This document shows positions 33,866 to 44,998 of a stretch of DNA of 64,000 bases, in pieces. The stretch is from Lasiosphaeria ovina (Eukaryota; Ascomycota; Sordariomycetes; Sordariales; Lasiosphaeriaceae): contig JAULSN010000001.1 in assembly GCA_033439765.1 (NCBI GenBank), positions 310,001-374,000 of the forward strand, in the 5' to 3' direction. The position numbers were made by a program, and so were the translations under genes. Position 1 is the first letter of the stretch, and the number at the start of each line of letters is the position of its first letter. The notes under the pieces were generated by a model. That model was not told the DNA's origin. It did no database searches and worked only from the letters and a program-made list of their open reading frames with translations.

Positions 33866-34534
33866 ATCCCAGGTTTCGGACCTTCTTCCTGTCTACCCCC
33901 CAATTGGAGCACATACTGGGGCGGAAATGTGGGCTACTACTCGCCTGCCATATGCCCCTCGGGGTTCAAACCGGGTTGCAGTCAATATGACAGCGGACAA
34001 GGCCCGTCGCTGGAATTTGGAGAGACGGCTTACCAATGCGTGGTCAGTGGTTTCAACTGCGCACCATCTTCGTTCAACTCCTATGCGACCTCTGGTTCCA
34101 CCACTCTGGCCATGATACAAGTTCGATGGAAGTCGGATCTGCCCATTCTGGAAACTCACCCGTTGACTCCTGGCCTGAAATTTGTGGCGACGCCAACGAC
34201 GCCAACACCAGCGAGAATAGGTCCAACTTCGTCAACTCCATCGGCGCCAGCGCCAACCAAGCCAGACCCTATCGATGATGGCAGCTCCTCTAGCCTCTCC
34301 ACCGGAGCCAAAGCCGGGAGTGGAGTAGGCGTTGCTGCGGCGGTCTTGCTCCTGTGCATCGCCATCATCATATTCAGACGCCACCGGTCCGCCCACATGT
34401 ACCACCCGGCCGAGATGCAAGTCGAAGTTAGAGACTCAAGCCCAATCGAAGCGGTGGTTTCAAAGCCGAGCGAGAAAGCGGTTGTGCCCGTCAAATGTTG
34501 TGGCATCTCCTCACTCGAGCTTCAGTCTGCCTAA
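33866..34534 (+). CDS. Single-pass membrane protein with Cys ectodomain, 5' end unresolved
   Basis: The frame opens after a good acceptor (ggtgcctag) and runs 222 residues. Order: a Cys-containing ectodomain (SSCLPPNWSTYWGGNVGYYS, AICPSGFKPGCSQY, YQCVVSGFNCAP), a Pro/Thr/Ser linker (TPTTPTPARIGPTSSTPSAP), one transmembrane helix (GVGVAAAVLLLCIAIIIF) followed by RRHR, and a ~50-residue cytosolic tail. The architecture matches the intact 393-aa protein at 51097-52331, which has the same GYYSPG..CP motif, TM and basic stop-transfer. The N-terminal exon with a start codon was not found, so the gene may be 5'-truncated. The likely location is the plasma membrane with Cys domain outside; function unknown. 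Confidence 0.55.
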   Translation: MPGFGPSSCLPPNWSTYWGGNVGYYSPAICPSGFKPGCSQYDSGQGPSLEFGETAYQCVVSGFNCAPSSFNSYATSGSTTLAMIQVRWKSDLPILETHPLTPGLKFVATPTTPTPARIGPTSSTPSAPAPTKPDPIDDGSSSSLSTGAKAGSGVGVAAAVLLLCIAIIIFRRHRSAHMYHPAEMQVEVRDSSPIEAVVSKPSEKAVVPVKCCGISSLELQSA

Positions 34535-34827
34535 GGTAATACCCGTCCCTTGGTTATGATCGAATTTTGCCATGGAAGACAACGAAAACTGACAATCTCT
34601 TAGATCGACCCCAAGTCGACGCCCACTTATCACTTCAACTCCAACTCCAACCTAGCAGTCCAAATCGCACCCCTCACCTCGGGCTCCCCAGACTGACCAC
34701 TCCATCCACCAGGCGTCCCTCCAGCTTGGCACAACTCCGCTCGGAGCTCACCCACCCAATACGACACACCTGCCTACTCCTTGAAGTCAACCCGAGCCGG
34801 TCTGCCAGGTGTAAGGCAGGTCTGCCA
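34535..34827. other. Spacer before the repeat island
   Basis: C/A-rich DNA without a supported gene. Confidence 0.3.
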
Positions 34828-35235
34828 AGTGCAGGGTAGGTCGTAGGGAACTATGCCCTACGGTCCAGTACAACAGTGGCTTGTGTAAGGCACTGAGGGA
34901 AGCAAGCTGACTGCTATACGTCTGTAGGACTCTGCTACAGGCCTACCACTTAGACTGTGAGGACTCTGCTCAGCAGTCTACCTCGTAGGCTACAGGGGAC
35001 TCTGCCCTATAGTCAGGGTCTTTGGGACCAACTGTGGGTGCTGAAGAAGACGGAGAGGAGTTGTATTATAGAAGGTATATAGTATAAAGAGTGGTGAGTG
35101 CGTTGCTTGCTTGCTTCAAAGGAAGGAAATCTATCTAAGGAAAGGACAAGCCTTATATAGACCAAAGATAGGCGCTCTAGAAGGTTCTAGAGATCTGTAG
35201 GCTACGTAAGAAGCCCTGTATTCAACAGTGTTGAA
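34828..35235. repeat. Hairpin-array repeat, copy A
   Basis: First of two tandem related units; the second starts 523 bp downstream. It contains four hairpins in ~170 bp: 34843-34861, 34922-34940, 34952-34979 and 34990-35012. Each has a 6-10 bp stem around a 7-nt loop, AACTATG in the first and GACTCTG in the others. The rest is shared with copy B, including GAAGAAGACGGAGAGGAGTT and CTCTAGAAGGTTCTAGA. It could be part of a solo long terminal repeat or a non-autonomous retroelement, but no retroelement coding was found. Confidence 0.8.
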
Positions 35236-35350
35236 CTGCGTGCCTATATAGGCCTGAACTCAGCACCTATATAGGGTGCGCAGGGCAGTAGGCGTAGCGG
35301 AAGCAAGGCGTGTAGCGTGGTCGGGAACCAAGTGCATGGTAGGTCGATCA

Positions 35351-35795
35351 AGTGCAGGGTAGACTGTAGGGAACTGTGCCCTACGGTCCGATACAACAGT
35401 GCTTCTGCAAGGCACTGAGGGAAGCAGGCTGACTGACTACAGGTCTGTAGAACTCTGCTACAGGCCTGCCACTCAGACTGTGAGGACTCTGCTCAGCAGT
35501 CTACCTCGTAGGCTGTAGGGGACTCTGCCCTGCAGTCAGGGTCTTCGGGACCAACTGTGGGTGCTGAAGAAGACGGAGAGGAGTTGTATTATGGAAGAAG
35601 TATAGTACAAAGAGTGGTGAGTGCAGTGCTTGCTTGTTGCTTTCTTTTATACTCACAACAAGAGGCTTGCTTGCTTGCTTAGAAGGAAATCTATCTAAGG
35701 GAAAGGACAGGTCTATATGGACCTAAGGTGGGCTCTCTAGAAGGTTCTAGAGGCCCACAGGCTCCGTAGACAGCTCTGTATTCTACAGTCTTCTA
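35351..35795. repeat. Hairpin-array repeat, copy B
   Basis: Second unit, highly similar to copy A with a ~37-bp insertion near 35640-35675. Hairpins lie at 35366-35384, 35445-35463, 35475-35502 and 35513-35535, with loops AACTGTG, AACTCTG, GACTCTG and GACTCTG. The DNA between the copies holds the palindrome GCCTATATAGGC. Confidence 0.8.
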
Positions 35796-36540
35796 GTGGG
35801 CTTGTCTTACGTATGCCAAGACGTATAGGGGTTTCGAGAGGGTGCTGTGGGGCAAAGTAAACAATCTAGGTATAGCGCCCTCAGCACCACACAATAGCCA
35901 CAACACTCACAACTCCAACACAGCTCCTGCAGTGCCCTGCACTTCAGGACCCTACAACCCTAGTAACTAGCCATACTTTAACAATAAAGAACGACGTTGT
36001 ATAACCTCGTTTAATTTTGTACAATTTGAATATGGTCCTTTTGTGGGGTTCCATCCTTAGGGTAAGCAGGGGGCGGGGGTTTATAGTACAACTGGGGTAC
36101 GATATAAATGGGGGTAACAGAGCAAGTGGTTAACGATGGCTCACAATAGAGTGCACGCAAGGCAAGTTAGTTGACGATGGCTCACAATAGAGTATACGCA
36201 AGGCAGGTAATGGATAATAGAGTATCGTAAAGGTAGGTAGGTGGTTAACGAAGAGTAATAATTAAAGCAAATTATAGAGAGTTATTGTATAAGGCAACGG
36301 CGAAATGTACGAGGGTAATTCGGTAAGGGCATAAGAGGGTTATCGACCACAATGGTTATTACGATTGTACTACCCTGTTTGATGCAAAGGCGTAATGTGC
36401 TGTCTTTATATAGTAAACCAAAAATGACATTGTACGGTCGGGGTAGACCTATATACCGATTTTTTCATTTGGCCGACTTGGCCCTATAGTATGCCGTATC
36501 TTCGGTAGTAGAGGCTACCCGAAGTTAGCCACCTGACCCC
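35796..36540. repeat. AT-rich repeat-island flank with short tandem units
   Basis: At 36128-36250, related units containing GATGGCTCACAATAGAGT and ACGCAAGGCA repeat about two and a half times. Composition falls to AT-rich from about 35960, suggesting decayed transposon DNA, possibly altered by repeat-induced point mutation. No coding is preserved. Confidence 0.6.
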
Positions 36541-38976
36541 GAGATTGTGATTGCCCCCAGCTACTTCTGCGATCCGAATTCGGGGAACGAAGCCTTTGGA
36601 CAGGCCGACAAGCGATACCGCCGGCAAAGTGCTCGGAACGGCGGTCAGATGTTTTCACCATTTCGTTTACGTCGAGACTCGAGGCCTGGCTTCTTCTCGG
36701 ATAAGTCAGCTAGGTTGGCAAAAGTATTGATGTATAGTAGGGAGTAAGAGCCCAGCAGCCGTTTGAAGTTGCGGAGAGGCAGAGAGTAGACGTGACACGG
36801 CCAGTAACTCGCTGTCCCGGTGCTTGGTACTGGCCGGTTCCCTCCAAAATGGGCACAGGGGTATCTTCGACCTAGCGTGTTTGCTATTTTGTGCGCCACT
36901 GCTCTGAACAACCTTGGGTGTACTTGGTACCTGTGTCCCTCTGTTCAGCGGAATGGGGTACCGGCAAACCCAGTTTACTGTGGCAGCACCCCGCAGGAGC
37001 AGGGCAGGCAGACAAAGAATTCGGGTGAAACAGGGCGCAGTCACGTAGCTAACCCTGCACAGAAACCGACTACCCGGACAGCCCCGCATGCTCGGAAAGG
37101 TCTTGCCCACGTGAGCGAGTTTGATCAGCCTGAAGTAAAGCCGGGAACAGGCCATTCGGCTGGCGTCTGTTAGCTATGGGGCGCTAATAGCTAACAAGGC
37201 GCTGGACAGGAATCTCCGATACCCGTGCCGCACGAGGTGCCGACTCTCGCCCACAACATCGGGTTTTCCAGCCCCTGATTATAACGATATGAAAGCAAAT
37301 ATGGCCATTCCCCGATCCAGCCCCGCCCAAAGCAAACCCAACACGCACCGTACCTTACATCAACCGTCATTGTCAGCCTCAAATCAAACCAGGACATAAG
37401 ACCTGCCGCCGCGGTGCGCCATCTACGGCTGCACCGGATCGAGCTTCTAGCCCCAACCCGCTACGATCGGATGCGACCGGCTTGGCCGGCGTCCGCTATT
37501 GGTGCCCTCTAGACGTATAGGCTGTCGGTCGTGGCCTTTCCGTGGCTGAGTCACGGCTGCGATGGCACCGCGATCGCAGAGAGTCGGCTCCACGCAAATA
37601 ATAGCTGAAACTGAGTGACATGGCCTACAACCCCCCCCCCCCTGGTGCCTGGTATTTTTAAACTACACGACGTTGGAGGATTTACCTGGGATAGATACAC
37701 GGAGGGGATTGTCAGATGTTGCAGCAGGCACCATCACAACCTTGGCTGACGCCGGCGAGCCACACACGGAAAGGAGCAACTGCCACGGGATGCTGTGTTA
37801 GTAATCATGAAACAATCATCATGCGGGCGTCCTAGGGGCCAGACTTGCGCCAACAATAGACTCATGAATGTGGCACAAGCCTGCGCACAGCAGCACCGTC
37901 AGGATTGCATGCAGATGCAGTACCCACGGCTGGGGCGCAGAGGCAAACAGCTGGGCAAATTTGGAATCCAAGAGTTCAGAGAATCATTCTGTCGTATGGC
38001 TTCCCTAATCACCAGGTAGGCAAGCCCGGGAAACGCCTACTTGCCTCCATTGGACTTTGCTGAGCAGGAATAAATCTTTAACCTCTCATAACGCATCGGA
38101 GAAGATATTGTCTCGAACATCCCACCAAGAATTAGCTCTTTTTCCTCGCCGCATCTTCAAGACCGGGAGCCACTACGGATGCTCGGGCCAAAGAGAGAAC
38201 GGTCACTCTCTGAATAAATGCCTTGAGCGCTATTACAGAGAGTTTGGCCAAGCTTGAACTGATCTGTGGATGAGGGACGGTATCTGGCAAACGAACTGGC
38301 ACCATATGACTTTGTATCCTGGCCACCGTGAAGGGTGACCGTTTTTGTTGTTCCAGCCTTCGTACACCTGTCATAACCAGGAGAAGCCAAATATTCTCAT
38401 GACTCAACGGCTCATCCCGAGGCGGTGGACTCATGGTTACCGACTACACCCCCTTCGCGCAGTTCCCCATTACACAACATCAACAACAGCCATAAAAACC
38501 GAAGGCCGGAAAAAACTGAAGTCGTCCCACAACATTCACCGAAATAGACAGAAACACAACAATGGCGTGTCCTTCAGCGGCTTGGCCATCAGCTGTGACA
38601 CCCGCGTTTCTCTGGTTGGGATCGTCATGGTAGCGCGGAAAGGCGTTTTGGGACACGGTGTACACCATGTGCTTCCCTCCCTGCCGTAATTTACCTATGT
38701 GGCTCTGCTCGCATCCTTTTCGGGAAAGTGCCAAAAGCCGTGTTAGGGAGGTCCTTGGAACAGACAGGTAAGAACACCGAAGAGGCATTTCGGCCGGTCG
38801 AGAGTCGAGGAACGGTAGCTAGAATAACATCATCGCCCCTCTAACTAACCCATTTCTCATCCCCTTCTCTTCTATCAAACAAGGATACATTTGCTCACAG
38901 AGACAAACAGACCGTCATAACAGGGGCGCGGAAAAGCCACTAAGGACACGAGCACGCAACCCACCAACCTCCCACC
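36541..38976. other. 2.4-kb region without a supported gene
   Basis: Frames here are short and not protein-like. A C-homopolymer lies at about 37630-37641. The last ~150 bases are the presumed leader of the collagen-like gene. Confidence 0.4.
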
Positions 38977-40695
38977 ATGCCGTGCCTCTCCCGCCCGTCA
39001 ACCGCCCTCCCCGTCTCCGCCGACCACTCGTCCCCCTTCGCACCCGGTCAATCAGTCCAACACACAACAGGCACATACCACACCACACCGCTCCGAAATC
39101 GCGGCAACGGCTCAGACTCACCTACGCCCCTGTTCGGCATCATCGGCGTCGTCGTCGCGGTCGTAATCATCGCAATATTCTTCTGCTGCTTCAGCAGCCA
39201 GCGCTCCAGCCACCGTAGCCGTGGGAGCCGCAGACGACGTACCCCGCACGTGGATGAGATACAGATCGTGCGGCCTCCCTCGCCAGGCGTGCCTGTGTTC
39301 CCCGGGCCGCGCGGCCCCGCTGGACCCCCAGGTCCACCCGGCGTTGGCGCGCAAGGCCAACCCGGCCCCGCGGGCCCAGCAGGCGCACCCGGTGCCCCGG
39401 GCACGCCTGGGCTTCCAGGGGCAGTCGGACCACAAGGCGAGGCAGGACCGATGGGGCCTCGTGGGCGGCGCGGACGGGGGGGTCCAGCCGGTCCAGCCGG
39501 CGCAGCAGGCCCAGCAGGGGCACAGGGTGGGCGTGGGCCACGGGGTGAGCGCGGCGAGGCGGGCGCTGCAGGGCCGCGCGGCCCGCGAGGCTACCGCGAC
39601 CCGCTGCTCGATGGGCTCGGCTTGGACGACCACGACTATGTGTATCCGCGCCGCCACTACAGGTTAACACCGCCGCGCAGCCCGCCGCCGGCGTTCCTCC
39701 CTGCTGCCAGGCGGCGCTCGCGGCGGCGCTACTTGCGGCGCGAAGGGGGTGAGCTGCTCGACAACGATGACGATGACGACGATGATGATGGTAGCAGCGG
39801 CGGCAGCTCCGACTGTTCAATCTGTGCGCGAGCCGGGCGGCGGCGGCGGGATTGCGGCTGTCGACGGGGACGTAGGAGAAGACGAAGGAGAAGCAGATGC
39901 AGAAGCAGAAGCAGAAGCAGAAGCAGAAGCAGAAGCAGAAGCAGAAGCAGAAGCAGGCGCCGCCACGGCCTGGCCGGCGGCTACTGCGGCACCACCACCA
40001 CGACAACGACTATGCCGATAACTCACCCGTGCTGCGAGCGGTTCTACACCACGTTTCTGTGCCCGCAAGCGACAGCCACCGCCCCGGCAGCGTGTCCCTA
40101 CTGCCAGCACCACGGCGTGCAGCAACAGCAACAGCAGCAGCCAGAACGCGAGCGCGAACACACGACGGAAATCGAAACCACCATCGTCCAAGGCGGTGGC
40201 GGCGGTGGCGGCGGGGAGAACAGGGCGCCGCCCCTTGACTATTGCGATCGGAACGGGGACTGGGACCGTGATGGCGGGGGCGTGGAGGAGTGGCATTATA
40301 GTGACGACGACCGTCGCAGGCGGTGGCTCAGGCGGCGGCGGCGATGGCATCACGGTGGGAGCAGTGACGAGGAGAGGAGTGAACGTCGCAGGCAGTGGCT
40401 TAGGTCGCGGCGGCAGTGGCATCGCGATGGTAGTAGTGACGAGGACATCAGCGACCGTCGCAGGCGGTGGCTTAGGCGGCGGCGGCGGTGGAGTGACGGG
40501 AACGACCTCCGCGTGGGGCTGGGCCGCGGGTTTGATGATGACGTGGAGCTGTCGCCGCCGTCGCCGCCGCCGCCAAGGCGTTGGTTCGGAAGGCGGCAGG
40601 ACGAGGTCCGCGTCCTTCCCCGCCGGCCGAGGAGGAGGGTGCGGTTTCTACTCCCGCCGGCTGCTATAGGGAGGGCCGGGATTGGTATTGTTTAA
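38977..40695 (+). CDS. Transmembrane collagen-like protein with RS and Arg/Trp repeats, 572 aa
   Basis: Intronless; ATG in strong context (CACCATGC). Order: residues 1-51 Ser/Thr-rich; 52-72 one transmembrane helix ([20 protein letters not shown]); a basic stop-transfer ([11 protein letters not shown]); ~110-205 a collagen-like Gly-X-Y tract of about 32 triplets ([13 protein letters not shown]...) with one interruption at GVGAQG; 265-271 poly-Asp; ~306-328 an Arg-Ser dipeptide tract; a Gln run; poly-Gly; ~442-508 three Arg/Trp repeats of the form [11 protein letters not shown] plus GSSDEE; and a basic Pro-rich tail. Collagen-like tracts form triple helices and are rare in fungi. The charge pattern predicts the repeats on the cytosolic side, which is unexpected. 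Function unknown. The GC-rich repeats may be prone to length variation. Confidence 0.8.
   Translation: MPCLSRPSTALPVSADHSSPFAPGQSVQHTTGTYHTTPLRNRGNGSDSPTPLFGIIGVVVAVVIIAIFFCCFSSQRSSHRSRGSRRRRTPHVDEIQIVRPPSPGVPVFPGPRGPAGPPGPPGVGAQGQPGPAGPAGAPGAPGTPGLPGAVGPQGEAGPMGPRGRRGRGGPAGPAGAAGPAGAQGGRGPRGERGEAGAAGPRGPRGYRDPLLDGLGLDDHDYVYPRRHYRLTPPRSPPPAFLPAARRRSRRRYLRREGGELLDNDDDDDDDDGSSGGSSDCSICARAGRRRRDCGCRRGRRRRRRRSRCRSRSRSRSRSRSRSRSRSRRRHGLAGGYCGTTTTTTTMPITHPCCERFYTTFLCPQATATAPAACPYCQHHGVQQQQQQQPEREREHTTEIETTIVQGGGGGGGGENRAPPLDYCDRNGDWDRDGGGVEEWHYSDDDRRRRWLRRRRRWHHGGSSDEERSERRRQWLRSRRQWHRDGSSDEDISDRRRRWLRRRRRWSDGNDLRVGLGRGFDDDVELSPPSPPPPRRWFGRRQDEVRVLPRRPRRRVRFLLPPAAIGRAGIGIV
39894..39957. repeat. GCAGAA hexanucleotide tandem repeat
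   Basis: About ten GCAGAA units in line, encoding alternating Arg-Ser in the collagen-like gene. The other two forward frames read (Gln-Lys)n and (Ala-Glu)n, which explains the long shadow frames here. Confidence 0.92.
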
Positions 40696-41150
40696 TTTGC
40701 GGATTTCTTTTCTAGATAGTTCTTGTTGCGGTTGATCACGTATGTGGACGGAATGTGCGGGGGGGATGAAGGCTCATCGGAGATGCTTTGCTCTACTGTT
40801 TCACCGAGAAGTCAATAATAGAATGCAGCTGATGAGATTAGAATGTGTATTGGAGGTTCAGCGCACGGTCCTGATCAGGTAAAGACTTCCAAGCACATTG
40901 GCGCCGTGTCTCGTAGCTCCGACATCAATGAACAAGTCAACGCAGGCTGTAAATGAACAGAAAACGATAATCGGCTAATTAATTACACAAAGTAGACATG
41001 ATGTAGGGGTATTCGCAGGCAACGCGCGCTTTTGTTAGTCGGGCTCATCAAACGTCTGCCCTTGATATGCCGCTCCGCCCCATTCACCCCTCTTCTCTCC
41101 CACGCCGTGTTTTCAACTAACATCCCTCCCCATCCTATCCCAAAGACCCC
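40696..41150. other. Convergent intergenic region
   Basis: 3' regions of the collagen-like gene (+) and the BTB gene (-). No further gene. Confidence 0.4.
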
Positions 41151-42410
41151 CTAATACAGCTGATAGCCAAGACTACTCTCGAGCTCCAGCCCTGCAACGC
41201 TCTGCTCGAGCAAATCGAACCTCTTCAGCCGCTCCGCCAGATTAAGCGCAGCACAATCGTGCGTCTCAAACGCCGTCCCGCCACCAGCCTCATTCCCATT
41301 CACCCTGTCTTCAGGATCGGAGTCTGGCGTCAGCGGCGGCAGCTGGGCAGGGCTCTTGCGTTTGCGGCTCGCCGTGGCGCCGGGCGGCGTAGCGGGCTTG
41401 GAAGGGCCCCACGCCTCAGCAGCAGCAGGGGCGTGGCGCTGGGCGGCGTTAACGCCTGCCGTCACGGCCTCGACAACGCCCGCGAAGCTGACGCCCGTGA
41501 ATGGCTTCGCCGGTGGCGGCCACACAAGCCGCGCGGCGTGCAGCGTTTTGACCAGCTCGCCCAGCAGCAGCGCGTCGCAGTGATACGCGGCGCACGCCGC
41601 GCTGCCGCCCGTCAGCTCGTCGAGCGTGCCGTGGACCGCCGCCACGGCCTGGCCGACGAGGTCCTGGCGCTGCGCGTCGAGGTGTTCTGTGACAGGGTTA
41701 GAAGAGGGACGAATCAAACATGGGGCAAGGGGTGGAAGCCTACTGATAAGCTTTTCACGAAGGGGCAGGCCGAGGTCGCGGATGGGCCCGGTGGCGTGGG
41801 CTGCGACGAGCTTGGTGGCGGTCTTGAAGACGTCGGCGCGGCGGAAGACATGGCTGATGTAGACCCAGAGTGTGAGATCGCGGGGGTGGGCGGCGGGCAG
41901 GCTGTCGAGCAGGGCGTCGACCCAGCGGTCGGCGTAGACGTCGATGGCGTCGAGGAGTCCAAACTTATCGACGACGAGGGTGATGTTGGCAAGCGTCTCG
42001 AGGTCGACGGCACGCGGCACCTTGCGGCCACGGGCGTGGACGGCGTTAAGCACGGCCGTGACGGCTTTGGGGTCGAACAGGCCGTCGCCGAAGGTCAAGT
42101 GCACGCGGCCGTCTGACTGCGTGCCGGGGCTGGCAGCGAGCTTGCTCTTAAAGACGCGCGAGGCGAGAGTCAGATGCTTGGACGAGACCTTGATGCGTAG
42201 CCCGGGCGATGGAGGCGGTGCGGCCTTGGATTTCTGGGGGGGGTTGATCCCGAGGCCATTGGCTTGTGGGTTGCTGTCGTCGTCCCACGGCGCAATGGGC
42301 CGGCTGTGGGGCGGCACGATGAGCAGCACGTCGGCTTCGGGGTCGATCTCGTACAGCGCCGACATGTTGGCAAAGGGCGACGCCACCACCACCACCTTGA
42401 GCAGATCCAT
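41151..42410 (-). CDS. BTB/POZ-domain protein, 400 aa, 2 exons
   Basis: Exons 42410-41744 and 41686-41151 join in phase across a gtaggc...cacag intron to 401 codons. The N-terminal half carries a fungal BTB-like fold: EIDPEADVLLIVPP, then IKVSSKHLTLASRVFKSKL (the 'reserve your position' strand-helix), KAVTAVLNAVHARGRKVP and LANITLVVDKFGLLDAI. Fungal BTB proteins of this layout are mostly uncharacterised. BTB folds dimerise and can bind cullin-3. The C-terminal half has a helical segment, then a nuclear-signal-like RKRKSPAQLPPLTPDSDPED stretch and a final amphipathic LAERLKRFDLLEQS. No Kelch repeats or zinc fingers. Confidence 0.82.
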   Translation of the reverse strand: MDLLKVVVVASPFANMSALYEIDPEADVLLIVPPHSRPIAPWDDDSNPQANGLGINPPQKSKAAPPPSPGLRIKVSSKHLTLASRVFKSKLAASPGTQSDGRVHLTFGDGLFDPKAVTAVLNAVHARGRKVPRAVDLETLANITLVVDKFGLLDAIDVYADRWVDALLDSLPAAHPRDLTLWVYISHVFRRADVFKTATKLVAAHATGPIRDLGLPLREKLISRLPPLAPCLIRPSSNPVTEHLDAQRQDLVGQAVAAVHGTLDELTGGSAACAAYHCDALLLGELVKTLHAARLVWPPPAKPFTGVSFAGVVEAVTAGVNAAQRHAPAAAEAWGPSKPATPPGATASRKRKSPAQLPPLTPDSDPEDRVNGNEAGGGTAFETHDCAALNLAERLKRFDLLEQSVAGLELESSLGYQLY

Positions 42411-44998
42411 CTTGTCTGTTGTTCCGGGTTGTTTGCGCTGCTGTAGTACCAGAGGGGATCGCCTCGGTCACGGGAATATCTTCACCTTTCGGCTTGGGGA
42501 TAGCACAGCTCAGATAATCCCGCGCATAACAATTAAGTGGCAGGGCATGTCGTGCGGGGCACGGCTGATCACGCAATCCCGGCCCCGAGCCGTGGTTAAA
42601 GGCATGTCGCCGCTTCGGGTCAAGCGCGAGACAGGCCGTCGGGACCAATCACTGCGCGCTTGAAGCTTGGCGACGATCCCTTTGCTGACGTTCACAGAAA
42701 ACTTCTACAGAGTTGCTCACATGTAGCCAAGCAGGGAGCAGTCAATCAGGAACAAGTGATCTACAACAAGAAATTGTAGGAAGTTATCAGGAGCTAGATG
42801 ACCCCCTGCCACTCATCAAACATCATTGTTCTCCACCGTCCTCCACCCATCCCGCCGACTCGGTTCTCGTGATGTAGCTGACAGTTGGGTTGAAAGTGAG
42901 CCTCAAAGCGATCAGAAGGCCACGCAGGAATGATTGCTCTGGGAGAACAGTCGGGCGGATCTTGAAGAAGTCTTAGTATCGTATAATTCCGGCGTTCAAG
43001 TGCTCCCATTGGCGGAGCGACCGGTGTGTGAAAGATGTTGGTCGGCTGAGCGCCGGGGTCCAGGCCAATGTCTCGGGGTACCTCGATCGCGCAGACCATC
43101 CAAAGAAAAAACCCAGCAAAACAACCCAGTAGTAATTATGGCTTGCTAGCGGCGCACGATGCCTTTGAACTTTTGTATGGGGGGCATCATCCCCTCCTTC
43201 TCTGCCGGAGTCGAAAGTCCGAGTGGACATCAGAGCCGCTGACTCTTGACCCTACAGTAGGCGTCGTCAGTAATCATCTTCTTAATTGATTAGGCAAACA
43301 ATCACTAGTGACTGAACCCTCGGGATCATAGCCCAAAGGCGTGCCCGCCACTACTCTGCATTCTTGACTTCCTGGGAAATATTATCTGTGGAATGGAAAG
43401 GCAACGCGAGAGGCATCATTGTTGTGCCCAACAAATGTGGGGAGGAGACAGGTGTAGACTTTGGACTCCGTGGGACCGATCTGGGGTTTAGGTCGCCGAC
43501 AGAAGGAAAGGTCGCTTCACGGTTACCCACCAGGTATTCGCTTTTTCTAACACCGTCGTGGTTTTGGCCGATTGGTGTTTTCAACTGGAGTAAGGCCGAG
43601 TGGCTCAGATCACATATTTTCGTTGGTGGGTGGCTCTGACGGTGCGGCGAAAGAGGATGAGGGGGGAAAAAACCGCAGAGAAGAAGGAAAGATGAAAACT
43701 GCTGCCGGTTACGTAATCTACTAGTAGTAAATAGGTGGCACTCCAGTGCACAAGATCTAGTACAAGTGCAGTATGTGAAGACGGCTGGAGGAGAGATGGG
43801 CGTGTAGGAGACGCACGAGTGTCTACTGGTGGTGTATCTGAACGCGTCCTTTTAGGTCTCCCCTCCTCGCGGTGTAGGGTGCAGCAAATCCTTGTGCGAG
43901 TGCCGGGAAGGACAAGGGTGCCTCCCACGATGACGGGAGTCTTATCTTCTACTCGTGCCTTCCTAGGACCCGCTTCGCTATCTACCGCTTACGGTTAGCT
44001 GTGTTCCTGCACCCCTTCGAAGTACTTCGGGCTTCTCGAGCGATGAGGCACCCTACCTTACCTAGGTAGGTACGTACCTTGGCCGGGTCTGTTAATCTTT
44101 GGATGAACTAGGACTCCAGCCCTATCTGCCCCACACGTACAAAGACCTGCTTAAATATCTTTTCCTCACACCATCTCCCGCAAACTCTTTCCTCTTCCAA
44201 CAAATTATCGCCTTCCCCTCTGGGCCCGGTGGCGATATGACATCCCTGATCTCGACTCCCCGGAGACGACCGGTAAGTGTGGTTGTGCCGTCTCTGCCTC
44301 GGCGAATTTCCTTTGTCGTCAATGCAGCAATTCATTCGTGAAATCTGCCTCTCGCCATCATAATTCTCTATAATGAGTGCCCAGGTCACCACCTTTCACC
44401 GCCTTACCCCAGTCCCAGTCTAGAACAAACTTCACTTCTCTGTCCTGGCCACGGCGCCTTCCTCAAGGATTCCAACGGCTTTGAACCCATTCCTTACAAT
44501 CCCAAACCCGCCCCCAGCCCTCTCCCAAAATGGCAGGAAGCCAATCTGTATGTATCACGCACCTTCATGGAGAGAAGGCAATTCACCAGATGGCGTGCTT
44601 TACCTTCGTGCGGGACCTTTGAAATCTTGAAGACGAGGCTCAACTCTCGAGCACATCCTCATCCTTCACGGGTAAAATCCAAAAGGCGTTGGCGAGATCG
44701 TTGGAGCACGATCGTAGGATGTTTGCTCGCGCACGTGCTCGCCGTGTTTACACTTCACAGTTTTCCTTTTTCTCACCCAGAATGAGAATTTGAAATCCCA
44801 CATTTACCTGCCCCCAACACCATCGCTCACCGGATAGCCGCAATCACCACACCGCAGTCGCTCAAACCAATCCATTTGACTAACCGTATTGCAAACTGAA
44901 GCACCAAACCTCTTTCAAGTTCAAGTTCGCACGAGCTAGTGGGGTGATAATCTTCTTTCGATCTACCGTCGGCATTTTGTGGCCTCCGTCGAGCGGGA
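42411..44998. other. 2.6-kb intergenic region
   Basis: No supported gene. It contains pyrimidine-rich promoter-like DNA near 44380-44530. An ATG with a nearby donor at 44530 was considered and rejected. Confidence 0.4.

Noticed and set aside
34828..35795. CRISPR-like array
   Set aside because: The repeated hairpins have different stems and no regular spacer layout, and the genome is eukaryotic.
36820..37173. 117-codon frame
   Set aside because: Composition is not protein-like and there are overlapping frames of equal length on both strands.
39191..40422. Long minus-strand and other-frame frames in the collagen-like gene
   Set aside because: They arise from GC-rich repeats. Only the +38977 frame has a good start, a transmembrane helix and a true Gly-X-Y period.
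44530..44570. ATG followed by a gtatgt donor (MAGSQS)
   Set aside because: The best acceptor (near 44780) leads to a stop within 18 codons, and no longer chain could be joined in phase to the 44999 gene.
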